Shown here in pieces: positions 9,849-18,348 of a stretch of 64,000 nucleotides of DNA. The translations under genes were made by a program, and so were the position numbers. The stretch spans positions 2,728,001-2,792,000 of the forward strand of contig OY762933.1 of assembly GCA_963666765.1 (NCBI GenBank). The letters are read 5' to 3'. The first letter of the stretch is position 1. Each line of letters begins with the position of its first letter. The DNA comes from Foliamicus sp963666765 (GTDB lineage Bacteria; Pseudomonadota; Gammaproteobacteria; Steroidobacterales; Foliamicaceae). Under the pieces are notes generated by a model. That model was not told where the DNA came from, searched no databases, and saw only the letters and a program-made list of their open reading frames with translations.

Positions 9849-12008
9849 ATGAAACTTTTCCGCAACCGCAACTTCATTGGCCAATTCGCCGCAGGCTCTC
9901 TTTGCTTGCTGCTCGCCGGCGCTCCCGCTGCCGTTCCCGCGGAGCAGCCGCAACAATCCTCGCCGGAGGAAGCGCCCGGCGGCGTGCTGGAGGAACTGGT
10001 GGTCACGGCCTCGTTGAAGGAGGTGCGCAGCCTGGACCTGCCTACCAGCGTTACGGTGCTGAATGCGGAGACAATCCGGGGCTCGGCGGTGCAGCACTTC
10101 GAGGAGCTGGTGCAGCTCACGCCCAACCTGCACTGGTCCGGCGGATCGTCCCGGGCGCGTTATTTCCAGGTGCGCGGAATCGGCGAACGTTCGCAGTACG
10201 AAGGCGCGCCGAACCCCTCGGTGGGTTTCCTGCTGGACGACATCGACTTCTCCGCCATCGGCGGCGTCGCCACGCGTTTCGACCTGGGCAGCGTGGAGGT
10301 CCTGCGCGGGCCGCAGGGCACGCGCTACGGCGCCAACGCGCTGGCCGGACTGATCTATGCGCGCTCGCGCGAGCCGGGCCGAGACGCCGAAGCCGAGGCC
10401 GAGCTCTCCTTCGGCAACGACGATATGCGGGCGTTCGGAGTGGCCGTCAGCGGGCCGCTGGGCGAAAGGGCCGCCGGCCGCCTGGCGGCGCACCGGTACC
10501 GGGCCAACGGCTTTCGGCGCAATGCCACGCTGGATCGCGACGACACCAACGGCCGGGAGGAGTTGAGCCTCAGGGCCAGGCTCAATTTCGATCCGGCGCC
10601 GGGTCTGGCCCTGCGATTGACGCTGCTGCATGTCGACCTCGCCAACGGCTATGACGGCTGGTCGATCGACAATCGGCTGACCACCTTCTCGGACCGTCCC
10701 GGGCGCGATTCGCAGGCGTCCACCGGAGCTTCGCTGCGCGCCGAGCTGGAACTGGGCGGTGGCCACCGGCTGGTGAGCATCACCGGCGGGGCGAGCTCCG
10801 ATATCGAACACAGCTATGATGCCGACTGGGGAGAAGACGCCTACTGGTCGGAAATCGCCGGCTTTGCCATGCAGTACGACTACAGCTCGCGCACCCTGCG
10901 CGAGCGCAGCGGCTTGAGCCAGGAATTGCGCCTGCTCTCGCCGGCGGACGCCGGCCTGGACTACGCGCTGGGGGTGTGGTTCCTGAATCTCGACGAGGAC
11001 AATGATCGCGTCGATCGGGGCCTTTACGCCGAGCCGGGTTACGCGCCCGGCCCCAGCGAGGACCGCTTCCGTTCCAGCTACGGCGCCGACAGCCTGGCGC
11101 TGTTCGGCGAACTTTCGCGCGCGTTCGCCGATAAATGGCGGGTCACCGTGGGCCTGCGCCGGGAACAGCGCGACGCCGGCTATGATGATTCCAACGGCGA
11201 GCGGTTCTCGCCGAAGGACGGCATGACGGGCGGGCATGTCAGCGTTTCGCGCCGGCTCGGCGACGAAACAAGCGTTTACGTTCGCGCAGCGCGCGGCTAC
11301 AAGGCTGGCGGGTTCAACCTGGGTCTGGCGGGCCAGGGGCTGACTTCCGCGGAACTGGTCTACGAGCCGGAGTTTCTCTGGAACTACGAACTGGGCGCCA
11401 AGGGGCTGTGGCTGGACGGCCGGCTGCGCGGCGAGCTGGCCGTCTTCCATTCGCAGCGCGCCGACGTGCAGGTGGACACCTCGCGGCAGCTAGACCCGCA
11501 GGACCCCAATACCTTCGTCTTCTTCACCCAAAACGTCGGCCGCGGGTACAACCGCGGTGTCGAATTGACCCTGGACTACGCGCCGAACGAGGCGTGGCGC
11601 ATGAGCGCCGCCGTTGGCTTGCTGGACACGGAAATCACGCGCTTCCCGGGCCGGCCGGAACTGGAAGGCCGCGACCAGCCGCACGCGCCGGGCTACGGCT
11701 ACGCGCTCGGGGTCCGCTGGGGGCGCCCGCGGGGCTGGTTCGCTGCCGGCGAACTGACCGGCAGGGACGGCTTCTACTTCTCCAGCAGCCACGACCGCAA
11801 GTCGGACGCCTATTCGCTCTTGCACGTTCGGGCCGGCCGAGCCTGGAATGGCTGGGAAGCATACGCCTGGGCGCGCAATCTTCTTGACGAGTATTACGCG
11901 GTCCGCGGGTTCTATTTCTCCAACGTGCCGCCGGACTGGCCCGAACAGGAGTTCCGCCAGCAGGGCGACCCGCGACACTTCGGCGTTACCATTCGCCGGA
12001 ACTTCTGA
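9849..12008 (+). CDS. TonB-dependent receptor, probable thiamine uptake
   Basis: A 719-aa outer-membrane receptor. The ATG at 9849 follows the riboswitch's GGAGGAACGAGGT. A signal peptide ends near AVPAEQ, then a TonB-box-like LEELVVTASLKEV, a plug domain with VEVLRGPQGTRYGANALAG, and a beta-barrel ending in aromatic Phe (IRRNF). The direct TPP riboswitch and the three downstream thiamine genes point to thiamine or a precursor as substrate (Omr1-like role); this is inference from regulation, not from a substrate motif. Confidence 0.9.
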   Translation: MKLFRNRNFIGQFAAGSLCLLLAGAPAAVPAEQPQQSSPEEAPGGVLEELVVTASLKEVRSLDLPTSVTVLNAETIRGSAVQHFEELVQLTPNLHWSGGSSRARYFQVRGIGERSQYEGAPNPSVGFLLDDIDFSAIGGVATRFDLGSVEVLRGPQGTRYGANALAGLIYARSREPGRDAEAEAELSFGNDDMRAFGVAVSGPLGERAAGRLAAHRYRANGFRRNATLDRDDTNGREELSLRARLNFDPAPGLALRLTLLHVDLANGYDGWSIDNRLTTFSDRPGRDSQASTGASLRAELELGGGHRLVSITGGASSDIEHSYDADWGEDAYWSEIAGFAMQYDYSSRTLRERSGLSQELRLLSPADAGLDYALGVWFLNLDEDNDRVDRGLYAEPGYAPGPSEDRFRSSYGADSLALFGELSRAFADKWRVTVGLRREQRDAGYDDSNGERFSPKDGMTGGHVSVSRRLGDETSVYVRAARGYKAGGFNLGLAGQGLTSAELVYEPEFLWNYELGAKGLWLDGRLRGELAVFHSQRADVQVDTSRQLDPQDPNTFVFFTQNVGRGYNRGVELTLDYAPNEAWRMSAAVGLLDTEITRFPGRPELEGRDQPHAPGYGYALGVRWGRPRGWFAAGELTGRDGFYFSSSHDRKSDAYSLLHVRAGRAWNGWEAYAWARNLLDEYYAVRGFYFSNVPPDWPEQEFRQQGDPRHFGVTIRRNF

Positions 12009-12018
12009 ACACTCAATC

Positions 12019-12288
12019 ATGCGCATCACCGCCGAACTCAGCCTGTATCCGCTGGCCAGCGACGAGCCCATTGCGCGAATCACCGGATTCATCCGCGATC
12101 TGCGCGAACAACCGGGCATTGAAGTGCTGACCAACCAGATGAGCACGCAACTGCGGGGCGAAATGGCGGATGTGCAGCGGGCCGTGGATGCCTGCATGGC
12201 GGCGGTAATGGAATCCGGCGACCGGGTCGTGCTGGTCGCAAAGTACCTGAACGCGGACCTGCCCCTCCAATCGCCTCCCGAGATCTAG
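12019..12288 (+). CDS. Small thiamine-binding (YkoF/MTH1187-type) protein
   Basis: An 89-aa protein with the start MRITAELSLYPL, 10 bp after the receptor. It resembles the ferredoxin-like YkoF/MTH1187 domain: LSLYPL strand, GIEVLTNQMSTQLRGE and a final VVLVAKYLNAD strand. YkoF of Bacillus binds thiamine in a transport operon. Here it is a single domain without the YkoCDE ABC partners, lying between an outer-membrane receptor and a PnuT-like permease, so a thiamine-binding or delivery role is inferred. Confidence 0.8.
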   Translation: MRITAELSLYPLASDEPIARITGFIRDLREQPGIEVLTNQMSTQLRGEMADVQRAVDACMAAVMESGDRVVLVAKYLNADLPLQSPPEI

Positions 12289-12329
12289 GCGCGGCGCGGG
12301 CGCCCCCGAACCTGCCCTGAGAGCGGCGC

Positions 12330-12890
12330 ATGGAATTCATGACGGTCCTGGAGATCGCGGGCGTCGCGCTCGGCTTCGTCTACGTGCTGCTGGCGATACG
12401 CCGCCATATCGCCTGCTGGCCGGCGTCCTACCTCGCTTCCGGGCTGTTCGTGGTGGTCTTTCTCGACGCCGGACTTATTTTCCAGCCGTGGTTGCAGGTT
12501 TTCTACATGGTGATGGCTGTCTATGGCTACCGCAAGTGGCGCAAGGGAGCGAAGAACCCGGCGAAGCTGGGATTCTGGGGCTGGCGCAACAACCTGGTCG
12601 CGGTGGCCGCGCTGCTGGCAGTCTCGATCCCGATCACGATCTACGGCGCGCAATACAGCGAATCGTCCCTGTTCTTCATCGATGTGGTCACCGCCCTGGC
12701 GGCGCCGCTGGCCACATTCATGCAGGCGCGCAAGTACATCGGCAACTGGATCTGGTGGATCGTGCTGGACTCGATCTACGTGGCGCTGTACCTGGAACGT
12801 GGCCTTTATTTCACCGCCGTGCTGTATGCAAGCTACCTGGTCCTGGCGTGGCTGGGCTACCGGTCCTGGCGCAAGGCCCTGCCGGCGTGA
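12330..12890 (+). CDS. pnuT: PnuT-type (PnuC family) thiamine transporter
   Basis: A 186-aa membrane protein with about seven hydrophobic helices, of the PnuC nicotinamide-riboside transporter family. Features include FYMVMAVYGYRKWR, the FIDVVTALAAPLAT helix and the NWIWWIVLDSIYV motif typical of PnuC folds. Under a TPP riboswitch and followed by a kinase, the likely substrate is thiamine, taken up by facilitated diffusion and trapped by phosphorylation. The stop overlaps the GTG of the next gene (GTGA). Confidence 0.88.
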   Translation: MEFMTVLEIAGVALGFVYVLLAIRRHIACWPASYLASGLFVVVFLDAGLIFQPWLQVFYMVMAVYGYRKWRKGAKNPAKLGFWGWRNNLVAVAALLAVSIPITIYGAQYSESSLFFIDVVTALAAPLATFMQARKYIGNWIWWIVLDSIYVALYLERGLYFTAVLYASYLVLAWLGYRSWRKALPA

Positions 12891-13669
12891 ACCCGGCGCC
12901 TCGGCTCCCCGAACATCCCGAACTCGGGGACATCCGATTCATACGCCGGCTGTCCGGCGGCGGGGGCTGGAACGAGACCTGGCTGGCCGCGCGGGGTGAG
13001 GACGGGCTGATTGTTCGGCTGGACACGCCCGCGGTTGCGGCGCTCGGGTTGGACCGCGGCGCGGAGACCGCCGTGTTGCGCGCGATCGCGGGCCGCGGAC
13101 TCGGTCCGGAACTTGTATTTTCCGATGCTACCGGGGGCGTGCTGGTAACGAGCTTGCTTCACGGGCGGGCCTGCACCCCGGCCATGCTTCGCAATGCACG
13201 GAGACTGCGCACGCTGGGAACATTGCTGCGCCGACTGCACGAGACCACGGCTTTGCCACCGGGAGCGCCACTGCTCGACCTGACCCGTTTCCTGGCCCGC
13301 TACGCCTCCATGGTGGGCGGCGCGTGGGCAAGGCGAACGGCGCGTGCCGCCGCGCGATCGATCAAGGCGGCTGCGGGAGGACGCCGCGGGCCGGCGCTGT
13401 GCCACAACGACCCGGTGGCTCAAAACGTCTTGTGCGGTCCGACGCTACGCCTGATCGATTGGGAGTTTGCGGCGCCCGGCGACCCGCTGTTCGACCTGGC
13501 GGTCGTCGTGGGCCACCACAGTCTGAGCGAAGTCGATGCCCGAACCCTGCTCGCCTCGGCCCGGGGCCGCGCACGGCCTGCGGAATGGCGGTCCCTTGTG
13601 CGCCTTGTGGAAGGTTATGAAGACCTGCGCCTTCTGTGGGAGGCGGCGGCCCGAAAGGCAATGGCATGA
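12887..13669 (+). CDS. Thiamine-kinase-like phosphotransferase (APH/choline kinase fold)
   Basis: A 260-aa kinase. The GTG at 12887 overlaps the pnuT stop and gives VNPAPRLPEHPELGDIRFI; the frame is open further upstream but that part lies inside pnuT. A nucleotide-loop-like LSGGGGWNETW, the catalytic CHNDPVAQNVL (Asp and Asn) and the metal-binding LIDWEFA are visible. The operon position suggests it phosphorylates thiamine to trap it in the cell, like ThiK (YcfN); a TMP kinase for the final step is not in the window. Confidence 0.85.
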   Translation: MNPAPRLPEHPELGDIRFIRRLSGGGGWNETWLAARGEDGLIVRLDTPAVAALGLDRGAETAVLRAIAGRGLGPELVFSDATGGVLVTSLLHGRACTPAMLRNARRLRTLGTLLRRLHETTALPPGAPLLDLTRFLARYASMVGGAWARRTARAAARSIKAAAGGRRGPALCHNDPVAQNVLCGPTLRLIDWEFAAPGDPLFDLAVVVGHHSLSEVDARTLLASARGRARPAEWRSLVRLVEGYEDLRLLWEAAARKAMA

Positions 13670-13695
13670 GTTCTCATGGCCGGGAACCGTGGCGA

Positions 13696-13713
13696 CTGTC
13701 CCACCCGGGACAG
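13696..13713. terminator. Short hairpin between convergent genes
   Basis: CTGTCCC and GGGACAG form a 7-bp stem with a 4-base loop between the thiamine operon and the converging coiled-coil gene. There is no U-run, so it is only a weak terminator candidate. Confidence 0.3.
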
Positions 13714-13717
13714 CAAA

Positions 13718-14266
13718 CTAGGACCCCGTCAAAACGAACAGCGCGAATCCCAGCGTGATGGCCGCAAGCGAAAGAATGAGCGTGGCCAGCACGCCACCCT
13801 GTATCCACAGGGCGCGATACAGTTCTCCCCGCGTAATCATGCTCTCAGTGACTCTGTTCAGGCGCGCACTGAGATCCGCAAATCCGGTCTGCGTTTCCGT
13901 TCGAAGCTCTGCCAGATCAATCCTCCAGTCAGCCCGAAGCTCAGCCGCATCTCCCTTATTTTCGGCGCGCAGTCCCGCCAGGCCCTCCTGCGTTTCGGCG
14001 CGCAGTCCCGTCAGGCCCTCGTGCATTTCCGTTCGCAGTCCCGCCAGGCCCTCGTGCGTTTCCGCCCGCAGTTCCGCTACGTCTTCTCTGGTGGCCATTT
14101 TGGTCTCCACCACGAGCCGGATGCGTTCCAGATCCTTGATGACCTGTGCAGTGGGTGCGGTGGCCTGAGTCACGACGGCAACCATGGCCTCCGCTTGTTC
14201 GGCGGGGCAGCCGGCCCTTTCGAGTGTCTGTATCGCCTCATGCGTATCGAACGATTCCCCGGTCAT
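13718..14266 (-). CDS. Hendecad coiled-coil protein with C-terminal membrane anchor (DUF1640-like)
   Basis: A 182-aa protein starting at MTGESFDTHEAIQTLE, with AAGGAGGATCACA before the ATG. An N-terminal FDTHEAIQTLERAGCPAEQA segment resembles DUF1640/CCDC90-like proteins. Residues ~66-134 are six 11-residue repeats (LRAETHEGLAG, LRTEMHEGLTG, LRAETQEGLAG and variants), predicted as a hendecad coiled coil. Residues ~153-178 form one transmembrane helix and only a short tail follows. Such proteins likely oligomerise and anchor at a membrane; their function is unknown. It converges on the thiamine operon. Confidence 0.8.
   Translation of the reverse strand: MTGESFDTHEAIQTLERAGCPAEQAEAMVAVVTQATAPTAQVIKDLERIRLVVETKMATREDVAELRAETHEGLAGLRTEMHEGLTGLRAETQEGLAGLRAENKGDAAELRADWRIDLAELRTETQTGFADLSARLNRVTESMITRGELYRALWIQGGVLATLILSLAAITLGFALFVLTGS
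13865..14071 (-). repeat. 33-bp coding repeats (11-residue hendecads)
   Basis: Six imperfect 33-bp units encode the LRxExxxGLAG-type hendecads of the coiled-coil protein. The first three are the most alike, suggesting recent unit duplication, while later ones diverge. They are in frame throughout and are not spacers or a CRISPR array. Confidence 0.75.
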
Positions 14267-14412
14267 TGTGATCCTCCTTGAATATCTACCCGGACAGTCC
14301 CTGTGACCGATCCTTCTGAAGCACATTCTTACTGCTGACGGGGCCGTGCTGTCAAGCTCCGTGCAACTGCGCGGTTTGATTAGCCGCCCCCGATTCTTTA
14401 TGCTCGCCCGCC

Positions 14413-15909
14413 ATGACTGACGCGGCATTTGACGTGCGCGAGCGCGTAACCAGCATCATCGACGGCGAATCCGTGGGTGTGTCGCGGCGCGGGGTGGACT
14501 TTCCGATCGTCAACCCGGCCAGCGAGGAACCCAACGGCGTTCTGCGCGAGGCCGATGCCCAGGAAGTCGATGCCGCCGTGCGCTCGGCGCGCAAGGCCTT
14601 CGAGACGGGCCCCTGGCCGCGCATGGACGCCGACGAGCGCAAGGCGATATTCCGCTCCATGCACGAGGCGCTGCACAGGCACCGCGAGGAACTGGAGTTC
14701 CTGGACAGCCTCAACACCGGAGTGCCCATCAGCCAGGTCCGCGCCATGCACGTGGCGCGCGCCGCCTACAACTTCGAGTTCTTCGGCGAGGTCCTGAGCC
14801 AGGAATCCGGCGAGGTCTATACGCAGAACCCCAACTACCTGACCTACGTGACCCGCGAGCCGGTCGGCGTGGGCGCCATGATGGCGCCGTGGAACGCCCC
14901 GATACCGCTGGCTTCGATGCGGGTGGCCACCTGCATCGCCTTCGGCAACACCTGCGTGCTGAAGCCGTCCGAATACACCCCGCACTCGATGCAGCGGATG
15001 GTCGAGATCTTTCACGAGGCCGGCCTGCCGCCGGGCGTCGTGAACCTCGTCAACGGTCGGGGGCCGGTTACCGGCACGGCACTGGTCACGCATCCCGAGG
15101 TGGACATGGTGGGATTCACCGGGGGATCGGAGACCGGAAAGATCATCATGTCGGAGGCCGGCAAGTCGCTCAAGCCGGTGCTGCTGGAACTGGGCGGCAA
15201 GTCCGCCAACATCGTGCACGAGAGCGCCGATCTCGACCGCGCGCTGGACGGCTCGCTGATCGGCATCTTCTCCGGCAACGGCCAGCAATGCCTGGCGGGT
15301 TCGCGCATCCTGGTGCAGAAGTCGATTGCCGGCGAGTTCATCGAGCGTTTCGTGGAACGGTCCCGCAAGCTTCGCATCGGCGACCCGCTCAAGGCGGAGA
15401 CCGAAATCGGACCGCTGTGCTTCGAGAACCACATGAACCGCGTGTTGTCGTACGCGAGCCTTGCGCGCGAGGAAGGCGCGAAGTTGCTGACCGGCGGGGG
15501 AAGGCCCGAGGGCATGGAGCGGGGCTGGTTCGTGGAACCGACGGCCGTTCTCGCCGACGACAACTCAGCACGCATCTGCCAGGAAGAGATCTTCGGCCCG
15601 TTCGCGACTTTCCTGGTGTACGAAGACCTGGACGAGGCGCTCCGCATCGCCAATGACTCGGAGTTCGGCCTGGTGGCCTACCTCTGGTCGCAGGACCTCA
15701 ACGTCACGATGCGGGCGGCGCGCGAGCTTCGCGCCGGCACGATCTGGGTGAATACGCCGATCTACCGTGAGCTGCGGGCGCCCTTCGGCGGCTACAAGCA
15801 ATCCGGCATCGGCCGGGACGGCGCCAGGGGCAGCCTGGAGTTCTTTACCGAGCCCAAGACGGTGAGCATCCCGCTCACCGACTTTCCAATGCTCAAGATG
15901 GGGGAATGA
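14413..15909 (+). CDS. NAD(P)-dependent aldehyde dehydrogenase
   Basis: A 498-aa ALDH. Key residues: Asn161 (MMAPWNAP), Lys184 (CVLKPSEYTP), Glu259 (LLELGGKSANIV) and Cys293 (GNGQQCLAGSR). The C-terminal PFGGYKQSGIGRDGARGSLEF is typical. It most resembles the branch with 5-carboxymethyl-2-hydroxymuconate semialdehyde and betaine-aldehyde-like dehydrogenases, but the substrate cannot be fixed. A VOC gene begins 4 bp after its stop, and then a DUF485/SSS transporter pair follows, so it may belong to a small catabolic operon. Confidence 0.9.
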   Translation: MTDAAFDVRERVTSIIDGESVGVSRRGVDFPIVNPASEEPNGVLREADAQEVDAAVRSARKAFETGPWPRMDADERKAIFRSMHEALHRHREELEFLDSLNTGVPISQVRAMHVARAAYNFEFFGEVLSQESGEVYTQNPNYLTYVTREPVGVGAMMAPWNAPIPLASMRVATCIAFGNTCVLKPSEYTPHSMQRMVEIFHEAGLPPGVVNLVNGRGPVTGTALVTHPEVDMVGFTGGSETGKIIMSEAGKSLKPVLLELGGKSANIVHESADLDRALDGSLIGIFSGNGQQCLAGSRILVQKSIAGEFIERFVERSRKLRIGDPLKAETEIGPLCFENHMNRVLSYASLAREEGAKLLTGGGRPEGMERGWFVEPTAVLADDNSARICQEEIFGPFATFLVYEDLDEALRIANDSEFGLVAYLWSQDLNVTMRAARELRAGTIWVNTPIYRELRAPFGGYKQSGIGRDGARGSLEFFTEPKTVSIPLTDFPMLKMGE

Positions 15910-15912
15910 AAG

Positions 15913-16362
15913 ATGACCAGTGACCTTCCGGTGCGCGTGCAACGCACCAATCTCGTTGTCGCCGACCTGGAACGCGCTTATCGCGTCTACCGCGACATTC
16001 TTGGCTTTGAGCTGGATTTCACCCTGGGGCACCGCCCTGAATCGTATTCGTTTACGGTGTTCCGGATCCCCCGGGAGGCCACGACCGGCTTCGCCGCGCT
16101 CAGTTCCAAGGACCAGGTCCGCAGCCTGGCGCTGACCGAGATCAAGGGCGTGGAACTGCCCGAGCCCAACCTGCCGAGCAGCCACGCGCTGGTGCTGGAA
16201 GTGGACGATATCGACGCCGTCGTGGAGGGCGCGCGCGCCGAAGGCCTGCACGTCTTTCCGGAGGAAACGCTGCGCACGCACGACGGCCGCGTGGGCCGCG
16301 AGATCGGCATGCTCGATCACGACGGCCACCTGATCGTGCTGTATTGCATCCTCGAAGCGTAG
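15913..16362 (+). CDS. VOC-family (glyoxalase/dioxygenase fold) protein
   Basis: A 149-aa single-unit vicinal-oxygen-chelate protein: VQRTNLVVADLERAYRVYRDI opens the first beta-alpha-beta module, and HALVLEVDDIDAVVEGA and REIGMLDHDGHLIVLY form the second. Spacing to the aldehyde dehydrogenase is 3 bp, so they are cotranscribed. Substrates of such proteins include dioxygenase and isomerase targets in aromatic catabolism; none can be assigned. The ATG at 15913 lies after GAAAG. Confidence 0.85.
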   Translation: MTSDLPVRVQRTNLVVADLERAYRVYRDILGFELDFTLGHRPESYSFTVFRIPREATTGFAALSSKDQVRSLALTEIKGVELPEPNLPSSHALVLEVDDIDAVVEGARAEGLHVFPEETLRTHDGRVGREIGMLDHDGHLIVLYCILEA

Positions 16363-16365
16363 TCC

Positions 16366-16413
16366 GGGAGGGAGGTCGTCCCGACCTCCAGAGGGCGAGA
16401 TGCCCTCTCTCCC
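16366..16413. repeat. Palindromic repeat (GAGGGCG/CGCCCTC family)
   Basis: Two adjacent palindromes: GGAGGTCGTCCCGACCTCC and AGAGGGCGAGATGCCCTCT. The second contains the annotated ATG of the next gene. The whole resembles related palindromes at 19332, 23358, 43426 and 48119. Confidence 0.6.
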
Positions 16414-16744
16414 TGGAACGGTGAATACCGTAGCGGAACTCGTTCAGGACCCGGACTTCATCCGGCTGCGCCGTCTTCAGCGGCGCTACGCCTTTGCCAT
16501 TGCCGGCAGCGTGGTGGCGTTTTACGTCAGCCTGGGCGTGGTGATGGCCTACTGGCCGGAAGTGCTCGGTATTCGACTTGTGCCGGGCCGCTGGATCACC
16601 GTCGGGCTGGTCTGGAATGTGCTGGGTCTTATCGGCTGGTTTGCCGCTACGGCCACCTATGCGGCGCTCAGCACCCGCCGGCTGACGCCGTTGCGCGCAC
16701 AAATCAGGCAGCGCCATGGCTGGAACAGTCCCGATGGCGCCTAA
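16400..16744 (+). CDS. DUF485 small membrane protein (YjcH-like)
   Basis: A 114-aa protein with two transmembrane helices (AFAIAGSVVAFYVSLGVVMA and GLVWNVLGLIGWFAATATYA). DUF485 proteins sit before ActP-type acetate symporters in many bacteria, exactly as here. The ATG at 16400 lies within a palindromic repeat; a GTG at 16421 (VNTVAELVQDPDF) is a plausible alternative start without the repeat-encoded residues. Its stop overlaps the symporter start. Confidence 0.85.
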   Translation: MPSLPGTVNTVAELVQDPDFIRLRRLQRRYAFAIAGSVVAFYVSLGVVMAYWPEVLGIRLVPGRWITVGLVWNVLGLIGWFAATATYAALSTRRLTPLRAQIRQRHGWNSPDGA

Positions 16745-18302
16745 CCTGGCTTCCATCCTCACGTTTGTCCTGATTCTCGGGGCCTCGCTGTTGATCACCT
16801 GGCAGGCGGGCCGGCGGACGCGTTCGTCTTCGGAGTTCTATGCAGCTTCGCACTCGATTGGCGGCTTCAGCAACGGGCTGGCGATCGCGGGAGACCATCT
16901 TTCGGCCGGAACGCTGCTGGGAGTGACCGCCGTCATCTACACGGACGGCTACGATGGCCTGATCTACATGACGGGTGGGGCAGTCGGCTACCCGCTGCTG
17001 ATGTGTCTGCTCGCCGAACGGCTGCGAAACCTGGGCAGCTACACCTTCGTGGACGTGTTGTCGGCACGCTTTCGCGAAACGTCGATCCGCGTGCTGGCGG
17101 CCACCGGGACGCTCGTGGCCGCGGTTCTGTACCTGATATCGCAGATGGTGGCGGGCGGCGCGCTGTTCGAGGTGCTGTTCGGAATCCGCTATCCCTACGC
17201 CGTGGCCATGGTGGGCGGGCTGACCGTGCTCTATGTAAGCGTCGGCGGAATGCTGGCGACCACCTGGGTGCAGATGACCAAGGCCGTCTTGCTCATGTTC
17301 TCGATCCTGGTGCTGCTTGCCCTGCTCATGCTGAACCTGGGCGAGGGTCCGTTATCGTTGCTGGAGTCGGCGGCGCGCGTGCATCAGCGGGGCGAGGAGT
17401 GGCTGAGCCCGGGTCAGTTCCTGCCCGACAGGATCTCGATCTTCGCGTTTGTCCTGACCGGGCTGGTCGGCATGGTTGGACTGCCGCATCTGTTGATGCG
17501 CTTCTTTACCGTGCCCGACGCAAAACAGGCCCGCCGCTCCGCGGTGTTCGCCACCGGCTACATCGTGACTTTTTCCCTGTTGCTCTGGATTACCGGGCTC
17601 GGAATCATCGTGCTGCTGGCCGGGAACACGGAGATCCTGAACGAGCAGGGCGGAATGATCGGAAGTACCAACATGGCGATCATGCATGCTGCGCAGATCG
17701 TCGGCGGCAACGTCCTGCTGGGCTTCATGGCCTCGGTGGCGTTTGCGACGCTGCTGGCGGTGGTTTGCGGACTGGTGCTGGCCGCCGCCGCGGCGCTGGC
17801 GCACGACCTCTATACAGGCGTGCTCAAGCGTGGCCGCACCGACGACAAGACGGAAGTCCGGGCGTCGCGGATCAGCGTCGTGGCACTGGGCGTGGTGGCC
17901 GTGGCGCTGGGGATTCAGTTTCGGGGACAGAACGTCGCCTATCTGACCGCGCTCGCCTTTACCGTTGCCGCCAGCGTGAACACGCCGGCGCTGGTTGCTG
18001 CGCTGTTCTGGCGCGGCGCCAGCGCACGCGGGCTGATCGTCGGCGGCTGGGTGGGCATGGTCGTTTCGGTGGTGTTGCTGGCGCTGAGTCCGGCCGTCTG
18101 GGAAGGCGCCCTGGGGCTTGAGAACGCGCCCTTCCCGTGGATTTATCCGGGCCTGTTCTCGATTCCGGCCGCGGCCCTGGTAATCGTTGTAGTATCGCTT
18201 GCAGACCGCAGTCCCGGCGCGATGATTGGACGAAGCCGGTACGATGAACTGCTGGCGCCATCCATCCTCGGGCGGCGGGATACACCTGTGATACGGCACT
18301 AG
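16716..18302 (+). CDS. actP: Sodium:solute symporter, ActP-like (acetate/monocarboxylate)
   Basis: A 528-aa protein of the SSS family with ~13 hydrophobic helices. Segments matching ActP include NGLAIAGDHLSAGTLLGV, LLAERLRNLGSYTFVDVLS, GGMLATTWVQMTKAVLL and GLPHLLMRFFTVPDAKQARR. It likely imports acetate or similar monocarboxylates with Na+. ATG 16716 overlaps the DUF485 gene; ATG 16734 is an alternative. The stop codon TAG lies in a CTAG that starts a repeat relic leading into bioB. Confidence 0.88.
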   Translation: MAGTVPMAPNLASILTFVLILGASLLITWQAGRRTRSSSEFYAASHSIGGFSNGLAIAGDHLSAGTLLGVTAVIYTDGYDGLIYMTGGAVGYPLLMCLLAERLRNLGSYTFVDVLSARFRETSIRVLAATGTLVAAVLYLISQMVAGGALFEVLFGIRYPYAVAMVGGLTVLYVSVGGMLATTWVQMTKAVLLMFSILVLLALLMLNLGEGPLSLLESAARVHQRGEEWLSPGQFLPDRISIFAFVLTGLVGMVGLPHLLMRFFTVPDAKQARRSAVFATGYIVTFSLLLWITGLGIIVLLAGNTEILNEQGGMIGSTNMAIMHAAQIVGGNVLLGFMASVAFATLLAVVCGLVLAAAAALAHDLYTGVLKRGRTDDKTEVRASRISVVALGVVAVALGIQFRGQNVAYLTALAFTVAASVNTPALVAALFWRGASARGLIVGGWVGMVVSVVLLALSPAVWEGALGLENAPFPWIYPGLFSIPAAALVIVVVSLADRSPGAMIGRSRYDELLAPSILGRRDTPVIRH

Positions 18303-18348
18303 CGCCGTGTCACGAAACTGAAAGGCAACGAACTCATGGGACAGCACT
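18299..18348. repeat. Relic of a CTAG-bounded inverted-repeat element
   Basis: CTAGCGCCGTGTCACGAA resembles the left end of the element at 28194-28464 (CTAGTGCGCTGTCTCATAA). The following CTGAAAGGCAACGAACTCAT and GGGACAGC match its right end, 17 leading bases being identical. The internal part is missing. It begins on the actP stop codon and its right end contains the bioB ATG. Confidence 0.65.

Noticed and set aside
9825..11450. 541-codon minus-strand frame opposite the thiamine receptor
   Set aside because: The plus strand encodes a clear TonB receptor with a riboswitch; the reverse frame has no domain and runs into the riboswitch.
13865..14071. Possible CRISPR array
   Set aside because: The 33-bp repeats are contiguous, in frame and encode coiled-coil hendecads; there are no spacers.
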